This document shows positions 1 through 10,146 of a stretch of DNA of 34,709 nucleotides, in pieces. The notes below the pieces were generated by a model that saw only the letters and a program-made list of their open reading frames with translations, had not been told where the DNA came from and did no database searches. How positions within the stretch are numbered: the stretch's first letter is position 1; every line of letters starts with the position of its first letter. The stretch is from Chara braunii (taxonomy: Eukaryota; Streptophyta; Charophyceae; Charales; Characeae): assembly GCA_003427395.1 (NCBI GenBank), contig BFEA01000312.1, forward strand, positions 385,138 through 419,846, read 5' to 3'. The translations under genes and the position numbers were made by a program.

Positions 1-246
1 CTGCCCCCAACCATGGATGGTCAAGTGGACATCGACGACATTGTGGATCACAGAGATCTGCCTGTTCAGAAGCCATTGGGTAGGGGAAGACCTCCGAAAC
101 CCAAGAGAGAATATCGCGTCAGATTCAGGCACCATACGGATCCAAAAGAAGATCGGTGGTTTACCAAAGAGGAACTGATTGACACAGCTCCTCAAGTGGT
201 GGCAGAATATGAAAGAAAGTTAAAAGGGAAGGCACCTGCGAAGTAA
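1..246 (+). CDS. Ty3/gypsy polyprotein, C-terminal fragment (chromodomain-like tail)
   Basis: The reading frame is open from the first base of the window and ends in TAA at 244-246, so only the last 81 codons are visible. The start lies outside the window. After a basic linker rich in Gly, Arg and Pro, the segment YRVRFRHHTDPKEDRWFTKE followed by EL, and the ending VVAEYERKLKGK, resemble the chromodomain-like tail downstream of integrase in plant gypsy chromoviruses. Two other copies here end similarly: HYEKQRLAQ near 8790 and ARYERKMQGK on the minus strand near 28340. The stop is followed within 30 bases by a polypurine tract and a TG dinucleotide, as expected at the end of pol. In the family this tail is thought to help target integration; that role is inferred here. 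The sequence differs enough from family I to be a separate family. Confidence 0.75.
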   Translation: MPPTMDGQVDIDDIVDHRDLPVQKPLGRGRPPKPKREYRVRFRHHTDPKEDRWFTKEELIDTAPQVVAEYERKLKGKAPAK

Positions 247-283
247 GCATCTCAGCGGACTTTCGAAGCTAAGGGGGATGGAA

Positions 284-1290
284 TGTGAGGATTGAGCCCT
301 CAAGAAGGGGCCTTGCCATGATGTACATGTTCTCGGCTAAGGCCCCAGCAAGCCTAGTGCCCGCCCGAAGTGAAGGCGGGCCAGCAAATCAACACGAGCC
401 CTCTGTACAAACATTTCACGAAGTGGGGTTCATACAGTTGCAGCACGCCAGTTGGTTGGAGTGCACCGAGTCTCGAATCTCTGCAAATGTGGAGATCCCA
501 GGGCCTCTGAGTTAGTTACGCCCTGGGCACTTGAACGTGAGGCCGACAATGCATGCTGGGTATAGAGGCCGAAAATGCCAAAGGGAAATCGGCCCACTAT
601 CTGAATCTGGCCGCAGGCCTTGACAAAAGAGGCGCAACTGCATCACCCGGGCCCCAACAACATCGTGCCTGGGTTCAGGCACTGGGCCCCAGTCGCAGGC
701 TGAAGGGAGGCTGCCCACACGCAACACTGGCATATAGGCAAGCAGGGCGAGTGGGCAGGGATCTTGGCCATTGCGGGCAATGCCTGCATGCTGCGCAAAT
801 GCGAGCTGCTGCGCTGCGCTAGGATGAGGTGCCAGACAGGCAGGCGCTAGGCGGTAGGGCGCTGCCTGTGCACAGGGCGCTGGCGGCCATAACCGGGCTG
901 CTTAAGGGCGCAGGAGAGGTGAGGGCGAAGGTGGTTCTTCGGAGGTGAAGGCATTGTGTGGGATAACAAGGGAGAGTGTGGGTGAAGAAGGAGACGTACC
1001 TGGTGGAGGTGGGAGGTCGGCATTGGTGTTGACATCATCACTCGCTGGTCGTAAAGTTGTCCGGTTGCTTTCATTGTTGTAGTTGTAGGCTTATGCTGTA
1101 GAGTAGATAGGGCGCCTGGCGCCATTCAGGAGAGAAAGAGCTACATTGGGTTATGCTGTTGGTGTTGCCCTGTTGGGCTTGGACATTGACTCACGATTCT
1201 TCTGTATCGTTCTCAAATGGATGGTTACTCGGTTCCATTGTGCTATCTGCTCTTGCTTTGACTACTTGGACTTCAGTGTGATTTTGCAAT
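284..1290 (+). repeat. Putative 3' LTR of the element ending at 246 (right end unresolved)
   Basis: A purine-rich run at 271-283 directly follows the pol stop and is followed by TGTGAGG, a plausible LTR start. The sequence to about 1290 contains no convincing gene and is rich in GGCC and GGGCC dyads, as are the other LTRs in the window. I could not find a matching CA end or a second copy, so the right border is only bounded by the next element's LTR near 1292. Confidence 0.45.
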
Positions 1291-1291
1291 C

Positions 1292-1733
1292 TGGATTTCC
1301 GTGCTTCGTCCGCCTCCAGGGCCCGTCCCGCACTTTCAGCCTAAAAGCCTAGAAAATAGGGCTTACAGGCCCCTATGTCGTTTCAGCCTGAAACCGAAAA
1401 CGAGGGCCTGCAGGCCCTATTTCGTTTTCAGCCCTGAGGCTTTTCAGCCTGAAACGGAGGGCCACTTTCGGGCNCTCATAAGATCGACCTACCCTAAACC
1501 TCAGGCACAAAACCAGGGTTTTGGGAACAGTCTATTTCAGGCCTGTTCCCCACGACAGCCTTGAGCAGGAGCTGCAGCGGCAGCCCCTGACTGCCTTCGG
1601 CATTGGCAAGAGCAGCCTCCTGGCCTGCCTCGCCTTCAGCCAGGAGGTACCTGAGTAGTACATAGGAAGTTCCCATGCACTTCACGGGTAGGTAGTTGGA
1701 CAGCAGGCACGAGTAGTCTTCAGGATTCAGCCG
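1292..1733 (+). repeat. Family I 5' LTR, segment A (U3 part)
   Basis: Apart from the first 25-30 bases it aligns almost base for base with 8918-9383, the start of the 3' LTR. It contains the dyads TTTCAGCCTGAAA (1381-1393) and AGGGCCTGCAGGCCCT (1403-1418). Homology ends at 1733, after CAGGATTCAGCCG, where the 3' LTR continues into segment B but this copy does not. There is a single N at 1474. Confidence 0.8.
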
Positions 1734-2495
1734 GTAGGTAGGCAACCAACCCAACAATACTTTCCTCCGTCCCTAATCAATAGATAAAAAATAAAAAAAT
1801 AAAAGAGGACTACTTCCTTTTTTTTTTCTTTTTTTTTTTGTATATCTGTCGATCTGTTATGACTGAGACATGTCCGAAGAGTACTATGAACGAGATCTAG
1901 GCTAGTTTCCGCAAAGTTTCGGCTTTTACTAAATGCGATCTTGAATTTTTTTTTTTGCGAAATGGAGTAAAGATGCGATTTTCAGAAAAGAACGAAATCC
2001 CGTTTCTGAGAATATGGCAACCTCCGAATATGCCTAACGAAATGTTGGTAAGCTTCGCAAGATTTCGACTTTCAAAATTTGCGAGATAGAATGGAAATTC
2101 GATTTTCAGAAAAGAATAATTCCGGTTTTCGAGAATATGACCACTTCTATCGTTATCCCAATATGCCTAGAAAACGAAATACTAACATCAGAAAATTTCA
2201 GCTATGTATGNTCAGAAAATTTCAGCTATGTATGCGAAATATCAGAGAAATGAAATGCTACTATCGGGAATTTTCGGACAAAACGAAATGCGATTTATCA
2301 AAAATTTTCAGATATTTGTTACATGAAAACGAAATACCAATATCAGAAATTTTCAGGTAAAACGAAATGCGAATATCAGAAATTTTCAGATAGTTGTTGC
2401 AAGAATTTTTTTTCCAGAGATTTTACGGAGTCCTTCTTGATTCACTGATGAGTAATCAATAGATCAAGCAAGCTGGCTACTTGAATGAGAGGTCC
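1734..2495 (-). other. AT-rich leader of family I, inverted
   Basis: This AT-rich stretch repeats short motifs such as AACGAAAT and TTTTCAGA and has no supported coding potential. It abuts an inverted PBS at 2496-2507. It resembles the AT-rich leader of the minus-strand family I copy (31379-31927), also in reverse orientation, so I read it as the untranslated leader turned around. The single N at 2211 is flanked by an exact 23-bp duplication (2188-2210 and 2212-2234), typical of an unmerged contig overlap. Confidence 0.55.
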
Positions 2496-2507
2496 GCTCC
2501 GATACCA
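2496..2507 (-). other. Primer binding site (initiator-Met tRNA type), inverted
   Basis: Read on the minus strand this is TGGTATCGGAGC, one base from the common plant gypsy PBS TGGTATCAGAGC. It lies 3 bases beyond the inverted LTR end (TGTTGCATACTG on the plus strand from 2511). Its orientation is opposite to the gag and pol of this element. Confidence 0.75.
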
Positions 2508-2510
2508 AAC

Positions 2511-2795
2511 TGTTGCATACTGTAACGGTGTTGACCAGAACAAGAACCGACCTCTCAATACGAAGTACAAGATAGCGTAGCGGAAGACTTAGATACCAAT
2601 GATCCGAACAATCAATATTGCAATGCAGCCCTGAACATACATCATCATCATCGTTCCATGGTGTGAAAGGGGTCTGGCGCTTCACACAGGAAGACTGCAC
2701 CAGCCCCAACCATACACAGACGAAGAAGAAGGGGGTTAGACGAAGAGGAGGGGAAGATGGGAATGTCGTCAACACCAAGTCTTCGGCACAGGCCC
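2511..2795 (-). repeat. Family I LTR, segment C (3' part of LTR), inverted
   Basis: This is the reverse complement of about 9803-10087, the last 285 bases of the 3' LTR, with few mismatches. Landmarks are the ACC-ATG-G stretch near 2656 matching 9940, and the terminal TGTTGCATACTG equalling the inverted CAGTATGCAACA. It should lie downstream of segment B in plus orientation; here it is upstream and inverted. Confidence 0.85.
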
Positions 2796-3196
2796 AGGAG
2801 GAGTGTTGGCAGTAGTAGTTAGCACTAGCAGTAGTCTTCAGCGCTGGGCGCTCATAGCTGTAGTAGTAGTCTTCAGCGCAGGGCGCTAGTAGCTGGTAGT
2901 GGTAGCATTGGAGAGAGATGGCTGGCGGAGGCCAGCGGTACTTACCTGTGGCGCCATAGCTCCAGCTCCATCTTCGAGGTACCTACATCAAGGCGCCAAC
3001 TTCACAGGTTAGTACAGGACAATGAGAGAGAGAGAGAGAGTTCTTCTTCTTCCTCTTCCAAGTCCACCATCTCTTCTCACCCTCTCACCACCTGACTTCT
3101 CAGGATCAGCAGACTACGACAGAGAGAGAGAGAGAGTTGTGACTTGAGACTTGACGACATTGGATCCAGACTCGACATTTGGGATTCATACATTTT
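2796..3196 (+). repeat. Family I LTR, segment B (middle of LTR)
   Basis: It matches 9391-9786 of the 3' LTR in direct orientation, including the GAGA-type microsatellites (3023-3038 and 3119-3136 here) and GACATTGGATCCAGACTCGA. Homology stops at ACATTTT, where the 3' LTR continues into segment C. On the minus strand it carries CAG|GTAAGT (2941-2948), a splice-donor-like site shared by the other LTRs. Confidence 0.85.
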
Positions 3197-3235
3197 CCTC
3201 CCACCTACCCCTTTGCATGCATTTCCGAAGTTGGT

Positions 3236-3442
3236 ACAGTGCCACGTCAGCAGTGCCACGTCAGCAGTGCCACGTCAGCAACAGTGCCACGTTAGCCACA
3301 GTGCCACGTCAACAACAGTGCCACGTCAACCACAGCGCCACGTCAGCCACAGTGCCACGTCAGCAGTGCCACGTCAGCAGTGCCACGACAACAGTGCCAC
3401 GTCACAGTGCCACGTCAGCAGTGCCACGTCAGCAGTGCCCCG
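3236..3442 (+). repeat. Minisatellite of CCACGTCAGC units in the leader
   Basis: About fifteen copies of a 12-15 bp unit, consensus CAGTGCCACGTCAG, run up to the putative gag start. Each unit contains CCACGTCA, an ACGT-core motif like those bound by plant bZIP factors. Reading frames through it give a low-complexity peptide (VPRQQCHVS repeats) that I do not consider a real protein domain. Shorter versions occur in the minus-strand family I leader (31290-31380), and reverse-orientation units occur in the family II LTR (13015-13250). Confidence 0.85.
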
Positions 3443-3447
3443 CCACC

Positions 3448-5060
3448 ATGACGGGCGCAGCTCTGGGCATGCCAGGCCAACTAGCCAACGAGTCTCTTGC
3501 CGACTACAAATAGCGGTTCCAGACTTAGCTCGCATTGATCGAGGCTGAGGAACAGCGCCAGCTGGCAGCCGAGGCGGGCGCCTACAGGCTGAAGCAGCGG
3601 CAACAGCTGAGAAGCAGCGGCTTCAGGCCGAAGCAGACGCAGATACCCAAACACGCCGCAAGGAAGCCCAGGATCTGCTACAGCGGTATGAAGCCGCCAG
3701 CATCAAAAGACTCAAGTTCTGGCATTTTCAACCGTCCAACGGCGACGACGCGACACCAGAGGAGCAGCACAGGGAGTTCCTCTCTAAGCTCGTGACACGG
3801 TTGTTATACGCTTGCAACTACCAATAGTTCACTTAGAGAGACAGAACCAGGAACTGCAACAACAGTACCAGGATCTGAAGAAACAACACCAGGAGTTGGC
3901 GAACCTCCGCCGGACAGTGCAGAGCCACGAGGATGCTACACGGGCACTCAATTCCCGTGTACTGGACCTGGAGCAAGCTGCACCAGGACCAGATCCTGGC
4001 GAGTCCAGCAGTGCACCCTCTACCCGCCAACTGGAGGAACGTCGACCACGTCGTCACAGTGCTCGGCGACATTAGCACCTTCGTTGAGCCGACCACCATC
4101 AGCAATCAGCTGGATACCTTGAAGACCGAGGTCCAGCAACTGCAACTGCCTAACAAGAATGGCAACAGCACACAACATTACAAGATGCTAACTTTTCAAA
4201 TTGAGAAGTTCGATGACTACACGCATCAGGACCCGGTCCTCTGGTGGGAAGGTTTCACGACGCAACTTCGGATTTTGTTAGTCGCCAAGCACGCGTACAT
4301 CGGCGCCCTATTTCTTAACTCAAAGGGCGGATGCCAGATCTAGTTAACCGACCTGGCAGCCACCCACGACGTCAACGTCGCAGATCTGAAAGACAAGATC
4401 ACATGGGAAGAGTTAACACGACTGTGGAAGAAGCGGTTCATCGTGGACGACGCACCTGCACTCGCCATCAACCGTCTCTTCAACATGACACAAGGCAACA
4501 CAGCACCACATGACTGGCTCACGGAATGGCAGAAGATCGCAACAACGCCCGATCTCGACTTGCCATTTACGCATCTGCACCGTGAGTTCTACAACAGGTC
4601 ATGTGCGGCATTGAGCCAGGCTCTGGGTGATCGCGAGCAGTATGCAACCTTCGCTGAGATCATTGACAAGGCGAGGGAGATCATCATCAAGACCAACAGG
4701 GCGGCTGCACAAGAGAGGACAGCATGGCAGCCAACCTATGTGGAAAAGGTGAAAACTGGTCCGCGGCAGCAGCTGTTCGCTGCAGTCCAATCGAAGAACA
4801 CTGTGGAAGACCCGGCAACCACCCAAGTGTCACGTGAGGGAGATCAGGTGGCTGCTGTCCAGCTGCGAAGCAACAACAAGTCCCGAGGAGACGGGAAGGC
4901 GAAATCAGCATCGCAGGCCGGAAACGGACAGCCAGCACCATGGGTCAAGTTCAACTTGACCGAGGCCGAGTACAAGTACCGCGCGCTCCTTTGCCAGGAT
5001 CAGGCCACCTCCCACTCCGCCAGATTCGGCCGCCTTGCTAGCGGCCTCCTACACATCTAG
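3448..5060 (+). pseudogene. Family I gag, decayed (frameshifts and stops)
   Basis: Gag is the structural protein that packages retrotransposon RNA. The ATG at 3448 sits in a good context (GCCACCATGA) right after the minisatellite. The coding track changes frame at least three times: frame of 3448 to about 3585, then 3585-3827 (LLQRYEAASIKRLKFWHFQ), then 3812-4000 (a Gln/Glu/Leu-rich coiled coil), then about 4050-5060. In-frame TAG stops lie at 3511-3513, 3523-3525 and 4341-4343; the first two sit where Gln would fit. The last segment holds the capsid-like part, with WEELTRLWKKRF and HDWLTEWQKIA. A CCHC zinc knuckle is not readable here, although the minus-strand copy keeps one. I judged real frames by protein-like continuity and comparison with the minus-strand copy. 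Confidence 0.8.
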
Positions 5061-8000
5061 GGAGGATGCGAATGTCGTAAGTTCTCGGTATGCTTACGAG
5101 GACTATGCTGTCCACTTGGTCCCACCGCTGGACCAACCGCTCCGCGTGCAACAATCTACCGCATGCACGGTTTCATCACCATCGGCAACCGATTCGGCAA
5201 CTTCGCCGCCATCTACCGCCGGGGATTCAACGTCATGGTCAAGACTTGAAGAGCTCGACCCGTTGACATTTGCGGACTTCCAATGGATGCCCCTTCCCCG
5301 GTCCGGTCGATTGCCGAAACCGCATTGCAACGTGCTCAAGGCACAATTGTGGGATTACTTGCACACTGCAGTACCAACTTCGTTGATGGACGCCGGAGTA
5401 GAGGTTGTCGACCTTCATGCCTACATTGCGAAGATCGACCGCGAGGTCAAGACGCAACGGTACGACGACATCGACGCACCATTGCTATATGTACGCATTC
5501 AGATCGGAGAAGCGACCTGCAGCGCTTTGATCGATTGCGGAGCGACTCGCAACTACATGAGTCAGGACTTCATGGTACGCGCTGGCCTTGGCCCACGAGT
5601 CCGAAGGAAGTCCCAGCCCACGCAAGTCAATCGACTGGTGCATTGATGACGTCCCGGTGTACTTTGCCCCTCACGCAAGTGAGGCGGTGTCCTTTGACAT
5701 TCTGGACACTAAATTCGACATGATCTTGGGCATGTCATGGCTGCGAAGCGAGGTAAACCCGGTGAACTTCTACCGCCGCACCGTTCACGTTCGTGATCGG
5801 AACGGAGTACCAGTCCCATGCACGGTAGCTCCTCCTCACCCTCCAATCAGCTGTCACGTGGTGTCCGCCGCAAGCATGCGAGCTTCCATCATCAGAGACG
5901 ACATCGAGGAGATGAGGGTGTGTTTTCTCCACGCCCTCCCGCCCCATGACGCTTCACCGACGGACTCATCTTCGGATCCACGCATCATCGAGCTTCTCGA
6001 CGTGTTCGAAGGCCCGCACGGAGTAATACCGGATCAGCCCATCCGCCACGAGATCATCCTCGAGGACGGGTCCGTACCTCCGCGTGGCTGCATCTACCGA
6101 ATGAGCGAGGAAGAGTTAAGTGTGCTTCGGGCACAACTCGACGACCTTTTGGCGAAAGGCTGGATTCGGCCTAGCTCATCGCCATACGGTGCACCTGATC
6201 TCTTCGTCCGGAAGAAGAACAAGGAATTGCGGTTGTGCATCGATTATCGCAAGCTCAACGCGCAGACGACCAGAAATGTCGGCCCTCTCCCACACATCGA
6301 CGACCTTCTCGAACGACTGGGCGGCGCCAAGTTCTTCTCCAAGCTGGACCTCAAGTCGGGATATCACCAACTTGAGATTCGGAAGGAGGACCGCTACAAG
6401 ACCGCGTTGAAGACGCAATATGGGCATTTCGAATGGCTGGTTATGCCATTTGGCCTTACGAATGCCCCAACCACTTTCCAAGCGGCTATGACAACGGAGT
6501 TCCGACACATGTTGGATCGATTCGTACTTATCTACCTCCACGACATCCTGGTGTACAACCGGAGTTTGGACGAGCATGTGCAACACCTGCGCACCGTTTT
6601 GGAGCGGCTACGACAAGCCAAGTACAAAGCCAACCGCGACAAATGCGAATTCGCGCGGCAGGAGCTGGAGTACTTGGGACATTATGTGACACCGCAAGGC
6701 ATCCGTCCGCTTGTGGACAAGATCGAGGCCCTCCGCGTATGGCCCGAGCCCACCAACACCACGGACGTTCGTTCATTCATGGGGTTGGCGGGCTACTATC
6801 AACGATTCATCACCGGATACTCAAGGATTGCTGCACCTATGACGAGATTACAATCGACTAAGGTGCCATTCGTATTCGATGACGACGCACGCCGGTCATT
6901 CCAAGCACTCAAGACGACCATGCTCATGGCACCCGTTCTTAGCATCTATGACCCCACCCTGGCGACGAGAGTGACTACGGACGCTTCCGGCTATGGCATT
7001 GGGGCAGTCTTGGAACAGCACGACGGCGACGACTGGCACCCTGTGGAGTATTTCAGCCACAAAGTGCCTCCCATCTACTCGCTTGATGATGCAAGGAAGG
7101 AGGAGTTGCTCGCGTTCGTGATGGCTCTCAAGTGATGGCGGCACTTCCTCCTTGGGCGTCGTAGGTTCACATGGGTTACGGACAACAACCCATTGACTAA
7201 CTACAAGACGCAAGATACAGTGAGCAGCACGATCGGACAATGGATGTTCTCCATCGACCAATTTGACTTCACACCGAAACATCTTCCCGGCCTCTCCAAT
7301 CGCTCAGCAGATGCAATCTCGCGAAGACCTGATCTTTGCGCTATGACACATCATGCCTTCGCATTCGACGAGGAGCTCCAGAGACACTTCATCAGGGGCT
7401 ATGAGTCTGATCTAGACTTCGGCACGCTATATGCGCAACTATCTTCAGATCACCCGTCGGCCAGCCACTATCGCATCGCCGATGGGTACTTGCTCCTGCA
7501 CTCGTGTGGCAAGGACTTACTATGTGTCCCACGCGACCGCCGTCTTCGGACTCGCCTCCTTGGCGAGTATCATGATTCGCGACTCGCCGGCCATTTCGGA
7601 GTAAACCCCACTATTGCACGGCTTCGACAGTGATTCCGATGGCCCGACCTCATCACCGACGTCACGAGGTATTGCGACTCGTGCGAAGTTTGCCGACGAA
7701 GCAAACCCCGCAACCGCAACCCCTACGGCGAGCTGCGCCCGATGCCGATCCCGCAGAAACCCGGTCTCTCCATTGCCATCGATGTCACCGGACCATTCCC
7801 CCACGACCGCCTCGGACACGACGGCATCCTCACGGTCGTGGACCGATTGAGTAAGTACGTGCGTTTTCTCCCTTGCAAGTACTACTCCACGGCTCCCGAG
7901 CTGGCATGCCTCTTGCACACCGGTTGGATTTGTGGCCATGGTGTACCAGAAGACATAGTCAGCGACCGCGACACTCGCTTCATGTCGGCATTTTGGACTG

Positions 8001-8890
8001 CTCTCATGCAAGAGTCCGGCACGAAGAAACCAAGTTCGGCTCGGCACCCACAGACGGACGGGCAAACGGAGCGGGCACATCAAACCGCTCAAATGATGCT
8101 TCGTACGCTCATCCGTCCGGACCAAAAAGATTGGGTTGACCACCTCCCCGACATCGAGTTCGCCTACAACACTTCGGTGCACCTGGCGATCGGCGTGACT
8201 CCATTCCAGTTGCACCACGGTGGATGGAAAGACCGTATCTTCGCCGACATTCTCCTCCCACGACCAGCCGACATCGATGTCGCTTGCTCTCCCGCTTCCG
8301 TCCGGAAGTACAGGGAATTGTTGGCTCAAGTCCGCATGCAGCAGCAAGCCAACAGGCATCGCGTGCCATGTCCCATCCGCGTCGGCGACCTGGTTTGGGT
8401 TTCCGCGGAAGAGTTTGCACTGGAACAGGATGTCTCCCGCAAACTGCTTCCCAAGTGGTTTGGACCATGGCCCGTAACATCAGCCGCGGGCGATGAGCCC
8501 GACGGTCCTTCATTTGTGATCAACATCCCCCCGCATCTGACGGTCCATCCAGTCTTTCACGCCTCAAAGCTGGCAACATACACGCTAGCTAAGAGCGATG
8601 AATTTCCGGGCCGACGATCGCAGGACCCTCCTATGGATGGTCATCAGGAAGTTGACCGCGTCATCACCGATCGCAAGTACGGCAGCAAGCCGCGACAGCA
8701 CAAAGTTACATTCAAAGCATGCGATCGCGATGACACTCGGTGGATTTCAGGAGCAGATCTGAAAGCACACGCACCGCTGATCTACGCGCATTATGAGAAA
8801 CAAAGGTTAGCTCAGGAAGCTTCACGACCAGCCCCTCCCACCCGGACTGTGGTCCCTCCCTCAGACAGACAGCTTCGCCCTCGCAGGTAA
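5035..8890 (+). pseudogene. Family I pol: protease, RT, RNase H, integrase, chromodomain-like tail
   Basis: The retrotransposon replication polyprotein. The protease has ALIDCGATRNYMS (catalytic Asp codon 5533-5535, Cys in place of Ser/Thr) and later FDMILGMSWL. A frameshift between about 5590 and 5640 moves to the frame used until 8890. RT has [10 protein letters not shown] and MPFGLTNAP, but the active site reads YLHDILV (His codon 6539-6541) instead of YLDD, which should abolish polymerisation. RNase H shows TTDASGYGIG. Integrase retains the HHCC finger (HDSRLAGH ... CDSCEVC), the catalytic Asp in AIDVTG (7781), Asp in SDRDTRF (7964) and Glu in QTER (8069), then a GPF-like motif and a chromodomain-like tail. 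In-frame TGA stops at 7133-7135 and 7631-7633 lie where Arg (CGA) is plausible. Clearly gypsy; not functional. Confidence 0.93.
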
Positions 8891-8902
8891 GCTCGGTCTT
8901 TC

Positions 8903-8917
8903 AAGGAGGGGGGGGGG
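8903..8917 (+). other. Polypurine tract of family I plus-strand copy
   Basis: AAGGA followed by an unbroken run of G lies 12 bases after the pol stop and directly before the 3' LTR start at 8918. This is the expected second-strand primer site. The minus-strand copy has the same arrangement. Confidence 0.85.
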
Positions 8918-10087
8918 TGGCATACTGCGTAGCCACACGGGCCTGCAGGGCCCGTCCCGCACTTTCAGCNTNAAAGCCTAGAAAATAGGGCTTACAGGCC
9001 CCCATGTCGTTTCAGCCTGAAACTGAAAACGAGGGCCTGCAGGCCCTATTTCGTTTTCAGCCTATAACAGGGCTTTTCAGCCCTGAGGCTTTTCGGCCTG
9101 AAACGGAGGGCCACTTTCGGGCCCTCATAAGATCGATCTGCCCTAAACCTCAGGCACAAAACCAGGGTTTTGGGAACAGGCTATTTCAGGCCTGTTCCCC
9201 ACGACGGCCTTGAGCAGGAGCTGCAGTGGCAGCCCCTGACTGCCTTCGGCATTGGCAAGAGAAGCCTCCTGGACTGCCTCGCCTGCAGCCAGGAGGTACC
9301 CGAGTAGTACATAGGAAGTTCCCATGCACTTCACGGGTAGGTAGTTGGGACAGTAGACACGAGTAGTCTTCAGGATTCAGCCGCAGCACTCAGGAGGAGC
9401 GCTGGCAGTAGTAGTTAGCGCTAGCAGTAGTCTTCAGCGCTGGGCGCTAATAGCTGTAGTAGTAGTCTTCAGCGCAGGGCGCTAGTAGCTGGTAGTGGTA
9501 GCATTGGATAGAGATGGCTGGCGGAGGCCAGCAGTACTTACCCGTGGCGCCATAGCTCCAGCTCCATCTTCGAGGTACCTGCATCAAGGCGCCAACTTCA
9601 CAGGTTAGTACTGGACACAGAGAGAGAGGGAGAGTTCTTCTTCTTCCTCTTCTAAGTCCACCATCTCTTCTCACCCTCTCACCACCTGACTTCTTAGGAT
9701 CAGCAGACTACGACAGAGAGAGAGAGAGTTGTGACTTGAGACTTGACGACATTGGATCCAGACTCGACATTGGGATTCAGACATTTTGACGAGGGACTAT
9801 TTGGGCCTGTGCCGAAAACTTGGTGTTGACAACATTCCCATCTTCCCCTCCTCTTCGTCTAACCCCCTTCTTCTTCGTCTGTGTATGTTTGGGGCTGGCG
9901 CAGTCTTCCTGTGTGAAGCGCCAGACCCCTTTCACACCATGGAACGATGATGATGATGTATGTTCAGGGCCGCATTGCAATATTGATTGTTCGGATCATT
10001 GGTATCTAAGTCTTCCGCTACGCTATCTTGTACTTTGTATTGAGAGGTCGGTTCTTGTTCTGGTCTGCACCGTTACAGTATGCAACA
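8918..10087 (+). repeat. Family I 3' LTR, complete (1170 bp)
   Basis: It begins TGGCATACTGCG after the polypurine tract and ends CAGTATGCAACA. The full A-B-C order was confirmed against the minus-strand copy's LTRs. The U3-like part has palindromes at 9010-9022 and 9032-9047. The middle part has CT/GA microsatellites. The antisense strand has a weakened splice-donor-like GTAAGTA (near 9535-9545). Ns at 8970 and 8972 mark uncertain bases. Confidence 0.9.
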
Positions 10088-10144
<57 letters not shown>

Positions 10145-10146
10145 TC
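10088..10146 (+). repeat. (CT)n microsatellite
   Basis: An almost perfect CT dinucleotide run directly abuts the 3' end of the family I LTR. Open frames through it on either strand are artefacts of the repeat. Confidence 0.95.

Larger units (their letters stand above)
1292..10087 (+). mobile_element. Ty3/gypsy LTR retrotransposon, family I, plus-strand copy (rearranged, decayed)
   Basis: The order is a rearranged 5' LTR (1292-3196), leader minisatellite, gag remnant, pol remnant (protease, RT, RNase H, integrase, chromodomain-like tail), polypurine tract and 3' LTR (8918-10087). Protease-RT-RNase H-integrase order places it in Ty3/gypsy. The 3' LTR ends in CAGTATGCAACA and its start, TGGCATACTG, is a near-inverted match. 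No target site duplication is visible: the bases before 1292 and after 10087 differ. This agrees with rearrangement or misassembly at the 5' end. The coding region has frameshifts and at least five in-frame stops, so it is not autonomous. Confidence 0.85.

Noticed and set aside
2496-2507. A tRNA-like gene at the TGGTATCGGAGC sites
   Set aside because: Only the 12-nt primer complement is present; no cloverleaf can be drawn around it.
3144-3548. Open frames giving VPRQQCHVS-type repeat peptides
   Set aside because: They are translations of the CCACGTCAGC minisatellite, open in two frames at once, with no protein-like features.
7520-8359. 279-codon open frame on the minus strand
   Set aside because: It lies wholly opposite the integrase region, whose plus-strand reading has all catalytic motifs. 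It is an antisense shadow of biased codon use.
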